Shown: positions 1-11,598 of the stretch, piece by piece
Position numbering within the stretch: position 1 is the first letter of the stretch
How the letters are laid out: every line of letters begins with the position of its first letter
Source of the DNA: Amblyomma americanum
Taxonomy: Eukaryota > Arthropoda > Arachnida > Ixodida > Ixodidae
NCBI RefSeq assembly: GCF_052857255.1
Contig: NC_135502.1
Location: 189,235,257-189,299,256 of the forward strand
Direction: 5' to 3'
DNA length: 64,000 nt
Translations under genes and position numbers: made by a program
Notes under the pieces: model-generated
Databases searched by the model: none
What the model was told of the DNA's origin: nothing
The model's input: the letters and a program-made list of their open reading frames with translations, nothing else

Positions 1-715
1 CATCCCCTGCACTCACAGCGACGCATTAATATAGGTGGTTGACCACTTGTTGGACCCAGTGACGAAAGCCACTGCCGCCAGTCTTCTTGGTCGCTGCAGC
101 CAGCCTTTTTTTATCGCTGCAATTGGGATGCTGGAAATGGCGCAATTCATTATTTTTTTCACACACAAATATGCGCTTCACTTATGTGTCGCTTACTGAC
201 AAAGCATGCACAACATGAAATATGCAGTACGCAGGGACAAGGACGGAAAGAAAGCACACAGACACAGCATTCTTTCTGTCCTTGTGTGTGCTACATATTT
301 CAACTTCCAAGTGCACCAACGCAAACGAGTATCTACTGTTGAAAAAGCCTGTGCTCACCAATACTATGACTGCCTGGAGGTCACCAAATAGGTGACAAGT
401 GCAAATACATTTATTAGAGTGAAAATGTTTCATTACAGTGCAGTTCTTGCCTATATAAATTTTAATATGATGATACACTTTGTAAATAGGATTGAACTGT
501 TTTTTGCCCATCACACGGTCATATTGTAGGCTATAAAACCTATTGTCTATACACTCAAAGGACAACAGCGTTGCGACACGGGCGGCTCCGATGGCCATCA
601 ATTGAATTACCTATTAACTCAATGGTACGGCAAGGAACTCTGCTGAGATTTTGAGGGCCTTCAAGCAGTGGTTTCGCGAACTCTTAGACACAGGCCTTAC
701 AGCACAACGCTTGAA
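1..715. other. Unassigned left flank
   Basis: No recognisable gene. A 139-codon open frame on the minus strand (601-182) has no motif I recognise and overlaps a hairpin, so I do not call it a gene. The stretch ends at the target site of LINE copy 1. Confidence 0.5.
237..285. repeat. Short inverted repeat (hairpin)
   Basis: Arms 237-255 and 267-285 pair at 17 of 19 positions around an 11-nt loop. The purine-rich arm reads ACAAGGACGGAAAG. It may be part of a dispersed element, but no boundaries or target-site duplications are visible. Confidence 0.6.
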
Positions 716-726
716 AATAAAATTAA
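716..726 (+). repeat. Target-site duplication, left, of LINE copy 1
   Basis: AATAAAATTAA occurs here, directly before the GC-rich start of LINE copy 1, and again at 6582-6592 directly after its 3' tail. The word is AT-rich, so chance is possible, but both positions are exactly where target-primed reverse transcription would leave it. Confidence 0.7.
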
Positions 727-1300
727 TGTCCCCGCAGGGGGGCGTCTGCAACTTGCAGGCGTTGGTGAGTGGCGACACCACGGGTTCCCGAGAATCCGCA
801 GGGACATCCCCGCAGGGAGATGATGGTGAACAGTGCATCACCACGGACCCGAGCACCCGCGCCTCGCTGTGCGTGGCATCGCAATGTCCGGGGAAAAGGG
901 GATCCTGGTGGTTGAGCCGATGCCGAGCGTTTCGACCTTTAAGGCCCCTCGGCGGAGGCAACACACCACTTTGGCCCCAGCTTCCTGTAGACGGCACCTC
1001 CGGCCTGACCCGACCGGGGGAAATCGGCAGTCGCCTTTTCCTGTCCTCCTCTACAGGTTTTACTTTCCTATCTTCTTTCTGACTACTGTCCTGTCTCCTC
1101 GTCGTTTCTTGGTTTTTCATTTCTTCATGGGCGGCTAGGGTTAACATTGTGTGGCGAACTACCCTGGGTTTCGTCATATTTAGTTATAGTTGAGGTGTAC
1201 AGCTGGCGTGGGCAGGACTTGCGTGCAAGTTGCTGTCCCGCCCTGTTGTTGGGCTCCGTAGTGGGTGGCTGGCACCGTAGCTGAAAAACTAAATTTTTTC
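727..1300 (+). promoter_or_regulatory. Structured 5' leader of I-like LINE copy 1
   Basis: GC-rich leader with consecutive short inverted repeats: CCCCGCAGGGG near the start, CTGCAACTTGCAG, TGGTG...CACCA, CGGGTTCCCG, and a second CCCCGCAGGG. The first TGTCCC can also pair with GGGACA about 85 nt later. The same series recurs at the 5' ends of copies 2 (13416) and 3 (52292). A further pairing block, GGGCAGGACTTGC...GTCCCGCCC, lies near 1210-1245. A LINE 5' UTR normally carries an internal promoter, and in several families a self-cleaving ribozyme; neither is proven here. Confidence 0.5.
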
Positions 1301-2463
1301 ATGGCTCCCCTTCATTCCCAACCTGATCGCTCTCTAAAAAGAGGGCGGAACGATGAAGATTTTTTTCAAAAAAGAAAAGTGTCATTCCCAAAATTTTGTC
1401 ATTCACAGCAAAGCTGAAGAACAACAAGCAAGACTGATTTCCCCAATCTTGGTAGCAAAGTGCCTGACAGATACCTTGGTGTTTGGGTACAAGGTATCAA
1501 AAACGGCTAGTGGCGACTTACTGCTCGAAATACGTCACACCTTCCAGCACTCGAAACTTGCAAACATTGTATGGATAGGGGAGATTCCTGTCTCCATCAC
1601 GTCACACCGGTCTTTGAACACAGTCCGAGGCGTCATATCAGAAATTGATTTTGTTCACCTCTGAAAAAGAAATGTTTGAAGGCCTTGCCGACCAAGATGT
1701 CATAAATGTTCAGCGGATAAAGATCCGCAAGGATAACAAGGAAATAGATACAAAACACATGATCCTCACTTTCAACACCAGCACACTACCTGAAAGCATT
1801 AAAGTGGGGTACCTGAAAATAAATGTAACGCCATATATACCCAACCCACGCAGATGTTTCAATTGCCAGAGGTTCGGCCACGGCTCACAGAGTTGTCGCG
1901 GCCGCAAAACTTGCACAAAATGCTCCTCGAAGGACCACCAGTCAGATGAATGTGTTGCTGCCCCTCGGTGCACAAATTGTGAGGGAGACCATGCTGCATA
2001 CTCCAGGGCTTGTCCGTCCTGGAAAAAAGAAAAAGAAATAATTACTCTGAAAACCACTGAAAACATTTCTTTCAAGGAAGCAAGAAGGCGATACGCCGAA
2101 ACAAACCGATTCTCCTTCACTGCGAAAACAACCTTCGCCGATGTGGTGCGTGGGGGCTGCGCATCACACCAGGCTTCGGCACCTGTCCAGGCCGCACGCA
2201 GTGGACCTATGGCAGGACCATCCGCGTCCCCTGGTGGAGTAGCTGATACTACTCAGCCAACCCCAAAACAGGCTGCGCAGACCCCCGGGTCAGCGGGCCT
2301 CAAGACCTCTTCCCACAGTTCGAGGTCTAACTCAAAAGTCAGCGTGCATCCTGCACGGTCGTCCAGCGCCTCTGCTGATGCGATGGACACGACCCAGGGC
2401 ATCCCCGTGCCGTCCACATCGGACGTACGGCGGTGGTCTTTGGATCGATCAAAAAAAATGTGA
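1301..2463 (+). pseudogene. ORF1 (gag-like, CCHC) of LINE copy 1
   Basis: Nucleic-acid-binding ORF1 protein of an I-like LINE, broken. By comparison with copies 2 and 3 the original ATG lay near 1289 and now reads GTA; an in-frame-looking ATG is at 1301. Frames change near 1390 and near 1655; the longest piece is 1645-2463. Three CX2CX4HX4C-type knuckles are intact: CFNCQRFGHGSQSC, CTKCSSKDHQSDEC and CTNCEGDHAAYSRAC. They are followed by a low-complexity Ser/Pro/Ala linker and the C-terminal motif AMDTT (2380-2394) with SLDR shortly after. It ends 68 bp before ORF2. Expected role: binding element RNA in the RNP. Confidence 0.88.
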
Positions 2464-2531
2464 GGCTCCGAGTCAAGGGGCCAAATCAAAGTTAATCTAA
2501 TTTTATCTGCACACACGCACACAACATTAAG

Positions 2532-5500
2532 ATGGCTTTTATAATACACTGGAACGGCAGAGGTCTCGTAAATAACTATAACGACATAAAAGACATTTTA
2601 AGCAAAATTTCTCCTATTGCTTTATGTGCGCAGGAAATCAATCTAGGCCCTCAGCACACAAAGGTGCTAAAGAAGCATACTCTCTTCCGCCATGACCGAG
2701 AGAGGGCGAGCAGACTCTCGGGAGGCACAGGAATCATTGTGCAACCTGGCCTAGCAGCTAGTGAGATCAAACTCAAAACTAGGTTCGAAGCCGTAGCAGC
2801 CATCGTGGTTGGTTACAAAACCATTACAATTTGTAGCGTATATCTTCAACCACATCTCGAAGTAAGACAGCATGAATTAAAGAGCCTTTTACAACAGTTA
2901 CCGGAGCCATACTTGATAGTTGGCGATTTTAATGCACTCTCTTGTTTCTGGAGCAGTGAGAAAACCGGTAGCAGAGGTCAGGTTATTGAGGATTTTGTAC
3001 TATTCAACAATATTTGTTTATTGAACACCAGTAAACCTACTTATTTCTTCCTTAGTTCAGGAAAAATTGGTGTTTTAGATTTGTCTTTTAGCTCTCCTTC
3101 AGTTTTTAACAATTTTAAATGGGATGTCTTAGACAACCCGTATGGAAGCGATCATCTCCCTGTTAAAATCTGCCTGTAATCCCCACCATCAGTCACCCAA
3201 ACAAAACCACGGTGTTGGAAGCTCAATTTAGCAGACTGGCAGCTGTTTAGAACAGCAGCCACATTAGAAAATATTACGTTAGAAAATCTTAATGTAAATG
3301 AAATAAACGAAAAGTTCACAAATTGCATTCTTTCTGCCGTATGCTTGGCTATCCCGCAATCTTCTGGAATAGTACAACGCAACCTTAAAATGTGGTGGAC
3401 ACGAGATTGCAAAGAAGGAAAAAAAAAAACAAAATAAAGCTTGGGTATATTTCGCCGATACCCCACACAGGAGAACCTTATAAACTTTAAAAAAGCAAGA
3501 GCAAAAGCGCCGTACATACGTCGAAATGCCGAAACATCATCCTGGCAGCATTTCATTTTCTCGATAAACAGCCAAGTCTCTTCGAAAAAAATGTGGGAGG
3601 CAGTACACAAAATGAATGGTCGCTACTCTCCATTCACAGCTCCTCTTCTGACCGCCCCTGGCGTACAGACAAATATAAAAGAACAAGCAGACATATTAGG
3701 CGAACATTTTTCCACTGTATCTAGTTCCTCTAACTATACAGAATCATTTTTAAAATATAAAAACACAGCCTAAAAAGAAAGACTGCCGATAAAGGGCAAT
3801 GCTCGCGAAGCATATAATGGCCCATTTACACTACAAGAAATTAACAGAGTACTTTCTTCGGGTAAACAGACTGCACCAGGACCAGATGAAGTCCATTATG
3901 AAATGCTTGCCCACATGTCCGAACATGCTGTAGACTCACTTCTGAAATTTTTTAACAAAATATGGTTATCAGGAGAGATTCCAGAGGCATGGAAAAAAGC
4001 CATTATTGCACGGTTGTTGAAGCCGGGAAAAGTACCTACCTCCCCTGGCAATTACAGACCTATAGCCCTAACAAGCGTACTTGCCAAATCCTTCGAAAGC
4101 GTCCTTAACATTAGATTAATGTTTATATTACAATCCCGTGATCTTCTTGACATCCATCATTGCGGGTTTAAAAAGGCGGGCTCTACAACCGACCATCTAG
4201 TCCGCCTAGAGAACACAGTCCGAGAAGCATTTATACACAAGCAACACTGCCTTCCGGTCTTTTTCGATTTAGAGAAAGCCTATGACACCACATGGAGGTT
4301 TGGCATACTGCAGGACCTTGGAGATCTCGGAATCCGTGGTAGGATGCTAAAATGCATGAGTGACATTTTGACCAACCGTTCATTTCAAGTACGCCTGGGT
4401 GCCACTCTAAGAATTTCATTCAAGAGAACGGCGTGCTTCAGGGGTGCATTTTAAGCACCACGCTTTTTATGGTAAAAATGAATTCCCTAGCAAAAATAAT
4501 CCCATAGTCTATCATGTATTCTGTCTACGTCGAGGTTTTCCAGATTGCTTGCACATCCTCTAGCGTTACATCGTGTGAGAGGCAAATACAGATGACAGTA
4601 AATAAACTAAACACATGGGCAGACAAAAACGGTTTCAAGTTTCTATGCAAAAGTGAGTTGCTGTTCTTTTCTTGCTTAGAAGAGGACTGCACACTGATCC
4701 CTCCCTTTATTTAAATGAAGTCGCACTACCAATTAAAGATGAGCACAAATTTCTAGGAATGACTTATGACAAAAAGCTCACATTCCTACCACACATAAAC
4801 ATACTCGAAAAGAAAGCTTCTAAATCTCTGAATATACTAAAAGTACTTTCACGAAAACATTGGCGTTCCGATAGGACTTGTCTTTTACGGATTCATCGCT
4901 CTGTAGTACGTTCTACATTAGATTACGGATGCATAGTTTATGGATCAGTGAGGCAATGGTACCTCAAACGGCTAGACCCAGTACACAATTTAGGCTTGCG
5001 TCTTTCCACCGGTGCATACAGGACGTCACCCATAAACAGTCTTTATGTGGAAGCCAACGAGCCATCGCTTACAGAGAGAAAAACCATGCTCACTTTCTCG
5101 TACGTTTTAAAAATCCGTTCACTACCTAAACATATCTGTCACCAAATAGTCACAAAGTGCCCATCTAGAACACTATTAAACAACAAACCATTAGCTACAA
5201 GGCCACTTCTCCTGCATTTTGAAGATATGTGCAAAAACCTCGGCGTAATAGATGCATTACCTGGCGTTGCTCGATGACGTGTTCCACTGCCTCCATGGTT
5301 TAATTTTCCTGTAATCTGTGACCTCACTCTTGCACATTTCTGTAAAAAGCGAACTCCACAGCAACATATCTTACAAGAATTCCGTGCCCTTGAAGAAAAA
5401 TACAGTAGTTTTACAGAATTTTATACTTATGGATCAAAAACAGATAGTTGCGTAGGAGGCGCAGTGGTGCGAGGAAATTTGGAGCAAATAGTAAGACTAC

Positions 5501-6273
5501 CACAGTGTTCCTCCATCTTCACCGCGGAGTGCTACGCAGTATGGATGACCATAGAAAAAATCCTAAGTGAGAACCTCAAAAATGCTGTTAATTACACAGA
5601 CTCCTTAAGTGTACTTAGAGCTCTCCATTCTAAAAATGCAAGCTCCCCTCTGCTTGGTGACATCATACACAACATAGTAACTGCCACAGATCAAGGACAA
5701 AATATAAAACTGCTGGGTCCTGAGTCATGTGGGAATAAAAGGCAATGAGAGAGCAGATGTGTGTGCTGGTAAAGCTCGTGGCAAGGAAATAATGAAAGTA
5801 AATATGCCGTTTAGTGATTGCATGAAATTAGTAGCAAGGCAACTAAGAAAGAAATGGCAGTCGGCTTGGAACAATGAGGTCAAAAATAAACTACACTTGG
5901 TACAACCAGTTTTAGGTGAATTTAAGTCGTGTTTGCACCAAGAACGTTTCAAGGAAGTGATCTTATGCCGTCTCCGAATAGGCCACACGCACCTTACGCA
6001 CAACTTCCTACTAACAAAACAAGACAAACCTGTTTGCCAAGAATGTGGAGAAGAACTCACGGTTAACCACATTTTATTCTCTTGTGTGGAACTGGAAGAA
6101 CTAAGAAAACGTATTTTACTGAATTTTTTAATAAATGCATTCCTTTTCTTCCCGCACTGCTTTTAGGAGATGATGCAATTGTTAATACATTATGCGTTTT
6201 TAGCTTTCTTAACGAAACGGGATTTCTCAAGAGACTCTATATTTTTTTACAACCTGGTTTGTTTAAATTTTAG
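2532..6273 (+). pseudogene. ORF2 (EN-RT-RNase H) of LINE copy 1
   Basis: Starts at ATG 2532 with the endonuclease (HWNGRGL, QEINLG, VGDFNA, YGSDHLPV). Stops at 3177, about 3435 and 3771 interrupt frame 3; the frame shifts near 4425, 4690, 5720 and 6100, with another stop at 5275. RT signatures include NYRPIALTS and FFDLEKAYDTTW. The catalytic YVDD box is YVEV here, losing one aspartate. RNase H starts EFYTYGSKT, where relatives read FYTDGS, so its first catalytic Asp is also lost. The C-terminus keeps a Cys/His motif (VCQECGEELTVNHILFSC). Dead by many independent lesions. Confidence 0.9.
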
Positions 6274-6277
6274 TACA

Positions 6278-6315
6278 CCTCAGCCAATTTCTCATGTCTG
6301 AGCAGAAAGCTGAGG
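6278..6315 (+). other. Conserved 3' UTR stem of I-like LINE copy 1
   Basis: CCTCAGC (6278-6284) pairs with GCTGAGG (6309-6315) around a 24-nt loop. The same seven-base arms sit at matching places in copy 2 (18706/18737) and copy 4 (62369/62387). It may be the RNA mark read by the element's reverse transcriptase. Confidence 0.65.
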
Positions 6316-6581
6316 CTTTTATTTTGATTGGCTGGGAGCTTTGATGTCCTTCCGCAGCCAAGGAAGGCTACTGAGGTTACCCGGCCCTCTTTAAAGCTTT
6401 TACTTGTAGCCATTTATAAAATTTGTGTATGTTTTCACTGGGTAATAATAATGTTTGAGGGCCGCTAGAGCAAGGATGATTCTTGCATTTCTATATTATT
6501 CAACAAAATACTGTTCCTATACCTTGTTCTTGGCGCATGATGGCCTCAGTTGCCTATGTGCCATAAAACACAACACAACAC

Positions 6582-6592
6582 AATAAAATTAA
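6582..6592 (+). repeat. Target-site duplication, right, of LINE copy 1
   Basis: Second AATAAAATTAA, directly after the CACAA-rich tail; partner at 716-726. Confidence 0.7.
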
Positions 6593-9500
6593 AGCACTAT
6601 CATAGTTAATAAATATAAAACTTCGGTGGCAGAACTAAAAGACATGTCAGATGACAAAGCGCAGCAGTATAGTATCATTGCAGCCAGCTGTTAAAAAACA
6701 ACGAACACCAGTTTACTCAAAGGTGCATGAATGCTTCTACAGCTTGTGCAAGACAATAGACTTCATTTCAAGAGTGGTATGTAACTGTACCAAATAAACA
6801 TTTTGTTTTGAACCTTTCAGGTTAAACTTTTTGGTTCATTGCCAGCATGCCTGCAAAATCGGCAGCATTGGTTGTGGCACGAAACGGTGGTGTGTAATGA
6901 TGCAATCTCTCGAACCTGAGTTTGCTGTGTAACGGTATAGCAAGCAACTCCTTCAGGTTAAATTGCTATTGAGAATCTCGAATGTTTTCCTCTTAATAGC
7001 CTTTAAAAGTGCCTGCATTACAGGGGTATTAGCTGCTGTAACAAGTGATTGTCGCAACACCTAACTGCAATACAAGATAAGCATAGCGACAGCTGGCATG
7101 CTGTGGTTCCTGTTCATGTTGCCAGAAAAATGCGTACATATTTACATGTTTAGATACTAACGATTTTTCAGAGGAAGGTTCATTGTCATTCTCAAAACGC
7201 AGTTCTCATATACACGAAATGCTGTCAATGCATTACATTGATGACCTACTCTTTTCAACATGCCACATATCAAACTTGTCTTCAACACTTGGTTCATGCA
7301 CTTGCATGTGCTTCTTCACACACAGGTGACGGTCAGTTGTTAGTTATGCAACAGCTCTTTCAAGCCTTTCACAAGCCCGTACTTTTCCATGGCATTGCTT
7401 GTTAATACTTGCCTACTCTGAAATGCGATATGATGCATCCCAGATTTATACAACCAGTACAAAAGTGGAAGCTGGCTGCCACATTCAAAGAGGCCAGACA
7501 GAAACATGAAACCCACCTCTCCCAGCTGCACTTGGATGAAATGAATGGCTTTGCTGGAAGCTGTGTCCGTGCCCTTAAACAATGTGCTTTGAGCTGCAAT
7601 TAAATTTATAGAGTATTTATGGAGTTTATAAAAAGCCTACTAATAGTCAAATCCTAATGAGATCAACTTATAAAAAGTCAATATCATCTTGATTTAAATA
7701 AGCCAATAGAGGGTTAATTGACTACAACTTAATTGAAACTCGAGCAACAAAAAATCAATTTCCAGCCGATTTCTCAGGACTCATTAAAAAGTCAGTATGT
7801 TCTTGACTGATATGACCTAATAGAAAGTCAGTTTACAGAAACGTAATTAAAAACCTGGCAACAAAAATCAATTTACAGCTGATTTTTCATGAAGTCAATA
7901 AATTACCCTTTCGGGGGGCAATTAAATTGTACAATGTAGCACTGAGCTAACCTGTGTGTTTTAAAAAATGCAGCAGCACAGTGATGTAGAGGTAGCAACT
8001 CTGTCATAGAGTAGCATCATCTTGATTGGTGGATGGAGTATAAATATACATGCTGCTAAAAGCACCTTCAAAGACAAATATTCAGTGCACCTATTATAAT
8101 ATGTCCAGCAGACATATGTTCTCATACTAATAGAAAGATCACGAGTGTTCCCATTTTGTGCAAGATCTAATGCCATCCCAGTGTAGTGATTAAAAGGTGT
8201 TCATGTCTTTCTCGCTGAATCCAAAGCCATTCTCCCAAAGCATTATTTCTTTTTTGAGTTTGTGACCGCATTTTGTATTGTGCTCTAATATTTTGTGTTT
8301 GTAACCCCCCCTGTAATGGCGACTGGCGCTGTGGGTATCACATAAAGAAATAAATAGCAGTCACTGAAACCATGCAAAGAAATGGACGGAATATTTTGAA
8401 TTTTTAGTTTGTGGTATTGATAATGTGAAATTAGTAGTTTGACCACTTTTTAAACTCTAAGATGATCAAAAAGGAGAAAAAAGAGAAATTTTGATGTACA
8501 GCGTACATAGATGAAAATAGATAATCTCAGCACATGGTGCGTATCAGGTGACAAAGGAAAGACTTATGTGCATATAGATAAGCAGTAATGTGTAACAAAT
8601 ATATGTCAACCTTTTAAGCTCAAAACGTCATGCAGTTCATCATAAGCATGACAGACCGTACATGAACCGCACAGAGTTGAGGAAAGCCACCCATTTGTAC
8701 AAGCCTGACATGCAAAGTAATATGTCAAAGTAAGTCACAACACAATAGTGTGCTAAGTTTTATTCAATGCATCTGAGCACCTCAAAAAAAAGCATTACAC
8801 TAGGTAGGATCATAAGCAATAAAATGCACATTCTGCTATCCCAGCCGTCACATACAATTAGTACACGTGAAAGTAGATCACTAGATTACATGCTATAGGC
8901 CAGAGCATAGCGGGAGTAGATGTGAGAAAATAACGAAAGAAACAAGGTTAGCAGAACCTAACATACATTTATGAAAGAACACATGTAGAAATCTAATTAT
9001 TTTAAGTATGTGCAAGCTATGCATAACAGGTTCAAGGGTTTCAGCCTGAAACATTGCTGGCGTGAAAGGTGTAACAGCTATGACATCTATCAGCTTAATA
9101 CTTTTAAGTCACATGTAAGTAATGTATTTCAAAAGTCACATTTTAGTGCCATCTAAAATATTTAAGTTTATTTATTCAAATTCACATACTGTGGCCCACT
9201 CCATTTTCCTTATAATATTATAACAACTCAAATGTTAGAATTGAGCTTGTACAAAAGAATAGTCCCTAAACTGGTGAAAGTAAAGAGCTTGCAACCACCC
9301 TTCGTATTTTCCTTCATAGCAACAGCATTCACATAAGTGTGCATCTGGACGGGTGTACGGCACCACAGAAGAATTCCATGGCTTGTACTGCAGTTCTTAA
9401 CATGCAAACAGTGACGAGAAATTCGGTACAGTCTTGGGACTAGAAAACCTCCTAACTTTCATTTAAGTCGTGTCGACTTTGTAGCACCTACTAGCAAAAC

Positions 9501-9702
9501 CTTCCATGCTGTATTTCGAGCTGAAACAGTCTTACAACCACAACAGATAACCAGAGAGGCTGAACATTTAAGTATTTAATTTCCTCCAGTGCTCTCCTGA
9601 TCATTTTTGCTGGTAATGTACTGCTCTCAAATTTTCTAGACACAACAAAGCATGAACAAATGCCACACCAAGCAGTTATAATCTTCAGATTTCCCCACAC
9701 AC
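6593..9702. other. AT-rich intergenic stretch
   Basis: About 3.1 kb without a coding signal that I can support. It holds the degenerate tandem repeat at 7672-7900 and scattered AATAAA words. Open frames of 60-86 codons look like chance. It runs up to the 5' LTR at 9703. Confidence 0.55.
7672..7900. repeat. Two degenerate tandem units, about 114 bp
   Basis: Unit 1 begins AAAAAGTCAATATCATCTTG at 7672 and unit 2 begins AAAAAGTCAGTATGTTCTTG at 7786. Both continue through matching blocks, for example AGCAACAAAAAATCAATTTC versus GGCAACAAAAATCAATTTAC, and a following GCTGATTTTTC-like block. A fragment of a further unit may lie at 7627-7671. Old satellite or element remnant. Confidence 0.65.
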
Positions 9703-9995
9703 TGTGGGGACCTGCCCTGCAGCCCCCTGAGTTTGCTTTCCCGCGAGGCACCGTGCAGCGGCGGTCTCACCTCGAGGCTGAGCGGATTCCCTTGTCAGTT
9801 ACATTAACTGGCAAGAGAGGGCGCCAGCGTCGCTGCGCGGGAGACTGCTGAAGCCTGCCCGCGGGAGATGGGGTCTCTTCGGCCGGGATAATGAGCCTGA
9901 GCGGACGCGTCGCTCGGGGGCTCCGCTCTTCGCCGACGGGGCGATGGAGCGACGGGGAGACAGGCTCCCGTACTCGTCCCGTCCGGCCTGCGGAG

Positions 9996-10002
9996 TTTAT
10001 AT
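9996..10002 (+). promoter_or_regulatory. TATA-like box in 5' LTR
   Basis: TTTATAT in a GC-rich context, 115 bp upstream of AATAAA. The same arrangement is at 11891 in the 3' LTR. This is the expected U3 promoter position; the start site was not determined. Confidence 0.55.
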
Positions 10003-10110
10003 CCCTTGCCCTAGCGCGGGCGAACATTCGCTCGGAACCTTGCAGGTGAGTCGGACGCCCTCGATTCATTAGCGTACCTTGTTGCTAGCTGGCGTTATTG
10101 TTTCTGTAGC

Positions 10111-10116
10111 AATAAA
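10111..10116 (+). terminator. Poly(A) signal in 5' LTR
   Basis: AATAAA followed by a TG-rich stretch (TGCCTGTTTGTGTC). The matching copy in the 3' LTR is at 12006-12011 and would end the element transcript. Confidence 0.6.
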
Positions 10117-10294
10117 TGCCTGTTTGTGTCAGCCAATGTGTCGTTCCTTTGTTCCCCCAGAGCAAGGCCCGCCGTGGTCGGCGTGCGCTCGGTAGCGTAC
10201 GCGATCACGGGGTGGGGTCCGGGCGGCTTTGAACCGTGTCAGCCGCGATTGAGTGGGGAGAAAGTACTTATCTCCCCATGTCAAACCCCACATC

Positions 10295-10312
10295 TGGCGC
10301 CCAACGTGGGGC
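10295..10312 (+). other. Primer-binding site, tRNA-Lys type
   Basis: TGGCGCCCAACGTGGGGC lies 2 nt after the 5' LTR. It matches the primer-binding sequence known to pair with the 3' end of tRNA-Lys(1,2). This is the clearest proof that the repeats are LTRs. Confidence 0.88.
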
Positions 10313-11585
10313 CTGCTCTTGGAACATTGGACGACAGTCGGTTCGGTTCGAGGAACGCTCTTTGTCCGGACTTGACAAGTGCTAGGCCTAGAGTGAATTT
10401 TGATCGCTAGGACCTGCGGCATGCTTTCTTGAGTGCGAGGTGTATTGCGCTGCAGCATGTTTGAACTTTTCGACATGCTCAGCACATTTTTTTCCCTGGA
10501 GTTTCTTCGTGAGAATGACTTGGTCCGCATCGAGGGAGTTCGAGGCCTAGCGCCCGCGGAGTCGCCGAGCCCGAAGCGAGTGAGTACGGAAGCCGCGTGG
10601 GTGGTCCGAGTTTCTGTATATATTTTCTCTACTATCTCTTTTTCGACTCTGGGAGTCGCGGCTCCGGGAGCCGGGTGGCCTGGGGCCACGGGTGCCGCTA
10701 CGAGCTCGCTGGTATTGCAGCTCGGCACCGGGCGCTCCGACACCGTCCGATACGGTGGGCGCCGACCGTTCAGATGCTGCTTTGTGCAGTGAGCGGGGTA
10801 TGACCACCCCAAAAAAGCTGATGTCTCCTCGCGGCTGCGCGCACAAAACCCGTTTCGGGTCTTTGTTGTGGTCACGGTCGTTGTAGGAGTGGTCGTTAGG
10901 CCTGAGGCTTTTCGGAGCTGCCTGCACCACATTAAAAGAGACATGACCACCGGACAGTGACGCTGAGAGGGGGCGCACTTTGCTGCCCGTCCGTTTTTTT
11001 TGCAACCTCGCACGAACTGAGCAGTCTCGTTCAACTCAAGAAAGGGCTTTGTTCACTCGAACTTTGCGTGTGCTCAGCCGCCGACACGTTTTGCTGGCAA
11101 GTTAGGCATTGTGCCACGAGGCCCTTGCGGATGCCGTTTCCCCTCCCGTGACCTACGTTAAAGGCACGCCGAGAGCGTTTCGACAATTTTGCAGATCCGG
11201 TGGAGCCACCCAGGCTTGCTGACCGGTGCACATCGTCTCGCTGCCACCTGCTGCGACGGAGCGGCCTGTATCCTGTTCGCCGCATCCATCCGGGGCAGCT
11301 GTGGCGAGACCAGTCAGCAGTCACCTCCGGCTGCTGCTGCCCTGGCGACTACTGCAGGATCCTGGCCTGCAGTTTTCCCACCGGCCTTCGATTCGCGGGC
11401 CTGCGGACACGGTAGTCCGCGGGCCATACGAGTCGTCCCAGCGGAGACCTTCACGCCGCCTTCGGAATACCGCGGAAGTCTGCGTGGACGCTGTCGGCGT
11501 GACCTCCGCTGCAAGACGTGCCTCGAAGACATGAAGACCAGGAGACTCCTCCATAGCATGTACTTTCAGGCGCGTGGGTCTATTT

Positions 11586-11598
11586 AAGGTTGGGGGGA
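11586..11598 (+). other. Polypurine tract
   Basis: AAGGTTGGGGGGA abuts the 3' LTR. It is purine-rich with a TT interruption and in the right place to prime plus-strand synthesis. Confidence 0.65.

Larger units (their letters stand above)
727..6581 (+). mobile_element. I-like LINE, copy 1, full-length but dead
   Basis: Non-LTR retrotransposon of about 5.9 kb. Order: structured GC-rich leader, ORF1 with three CCHC zinc knuckles, ORF2 with AP-like endonuclease, reverse transcriptase, RNase H and a C-terminal Cys/His motif, then a 3' UTR with a conserved stem, the 3' block ending ATGTGCCATAAAA and a CACAA-rich tail. Endonuclease plus RNase H plus CCHC ORF1 is the arrangement of the I/LOA/R1 group; I call it I-like without claiming a clade. 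Copies 2 and 3 belong to the same family and copy 4 is a diverged relative. The 11-bp target-site duplication supports insertion as one piece. Several stops and frameshifts, plus active-site losses, show it cannot move by itself. Confidence 0.9.
9703..10292 (+). repeat. 5' LTR
   Basis: 590 bp, TG...CA ends. Contains a TATA-like TTTATAT at 9996 and an AATAAA signal at 10111. Nearly identical to the 3' LTR. Confidence 0.9.

Noticed and set aside
182..601. 139-codon minus-strand open frame
   Set aside because: No domain, no splice context, and it crosses a hairpin; likely chance.
614..1177. 187-codon minus-strand frame over the LINE leader
   Set aside because: It is the antisense of the GC-rich leader; similar antisense frames occur in copies 2 and 3 only because the leader is conserved.
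10129..11034. 301-codon minus-strand frame, the longest single frame after the LINE ORFs
   Set aside because: It runs antisense through the LTR end, primer site and interior of a non-coding, GC-rich element; GC-rich DNA gives long frames by chance.
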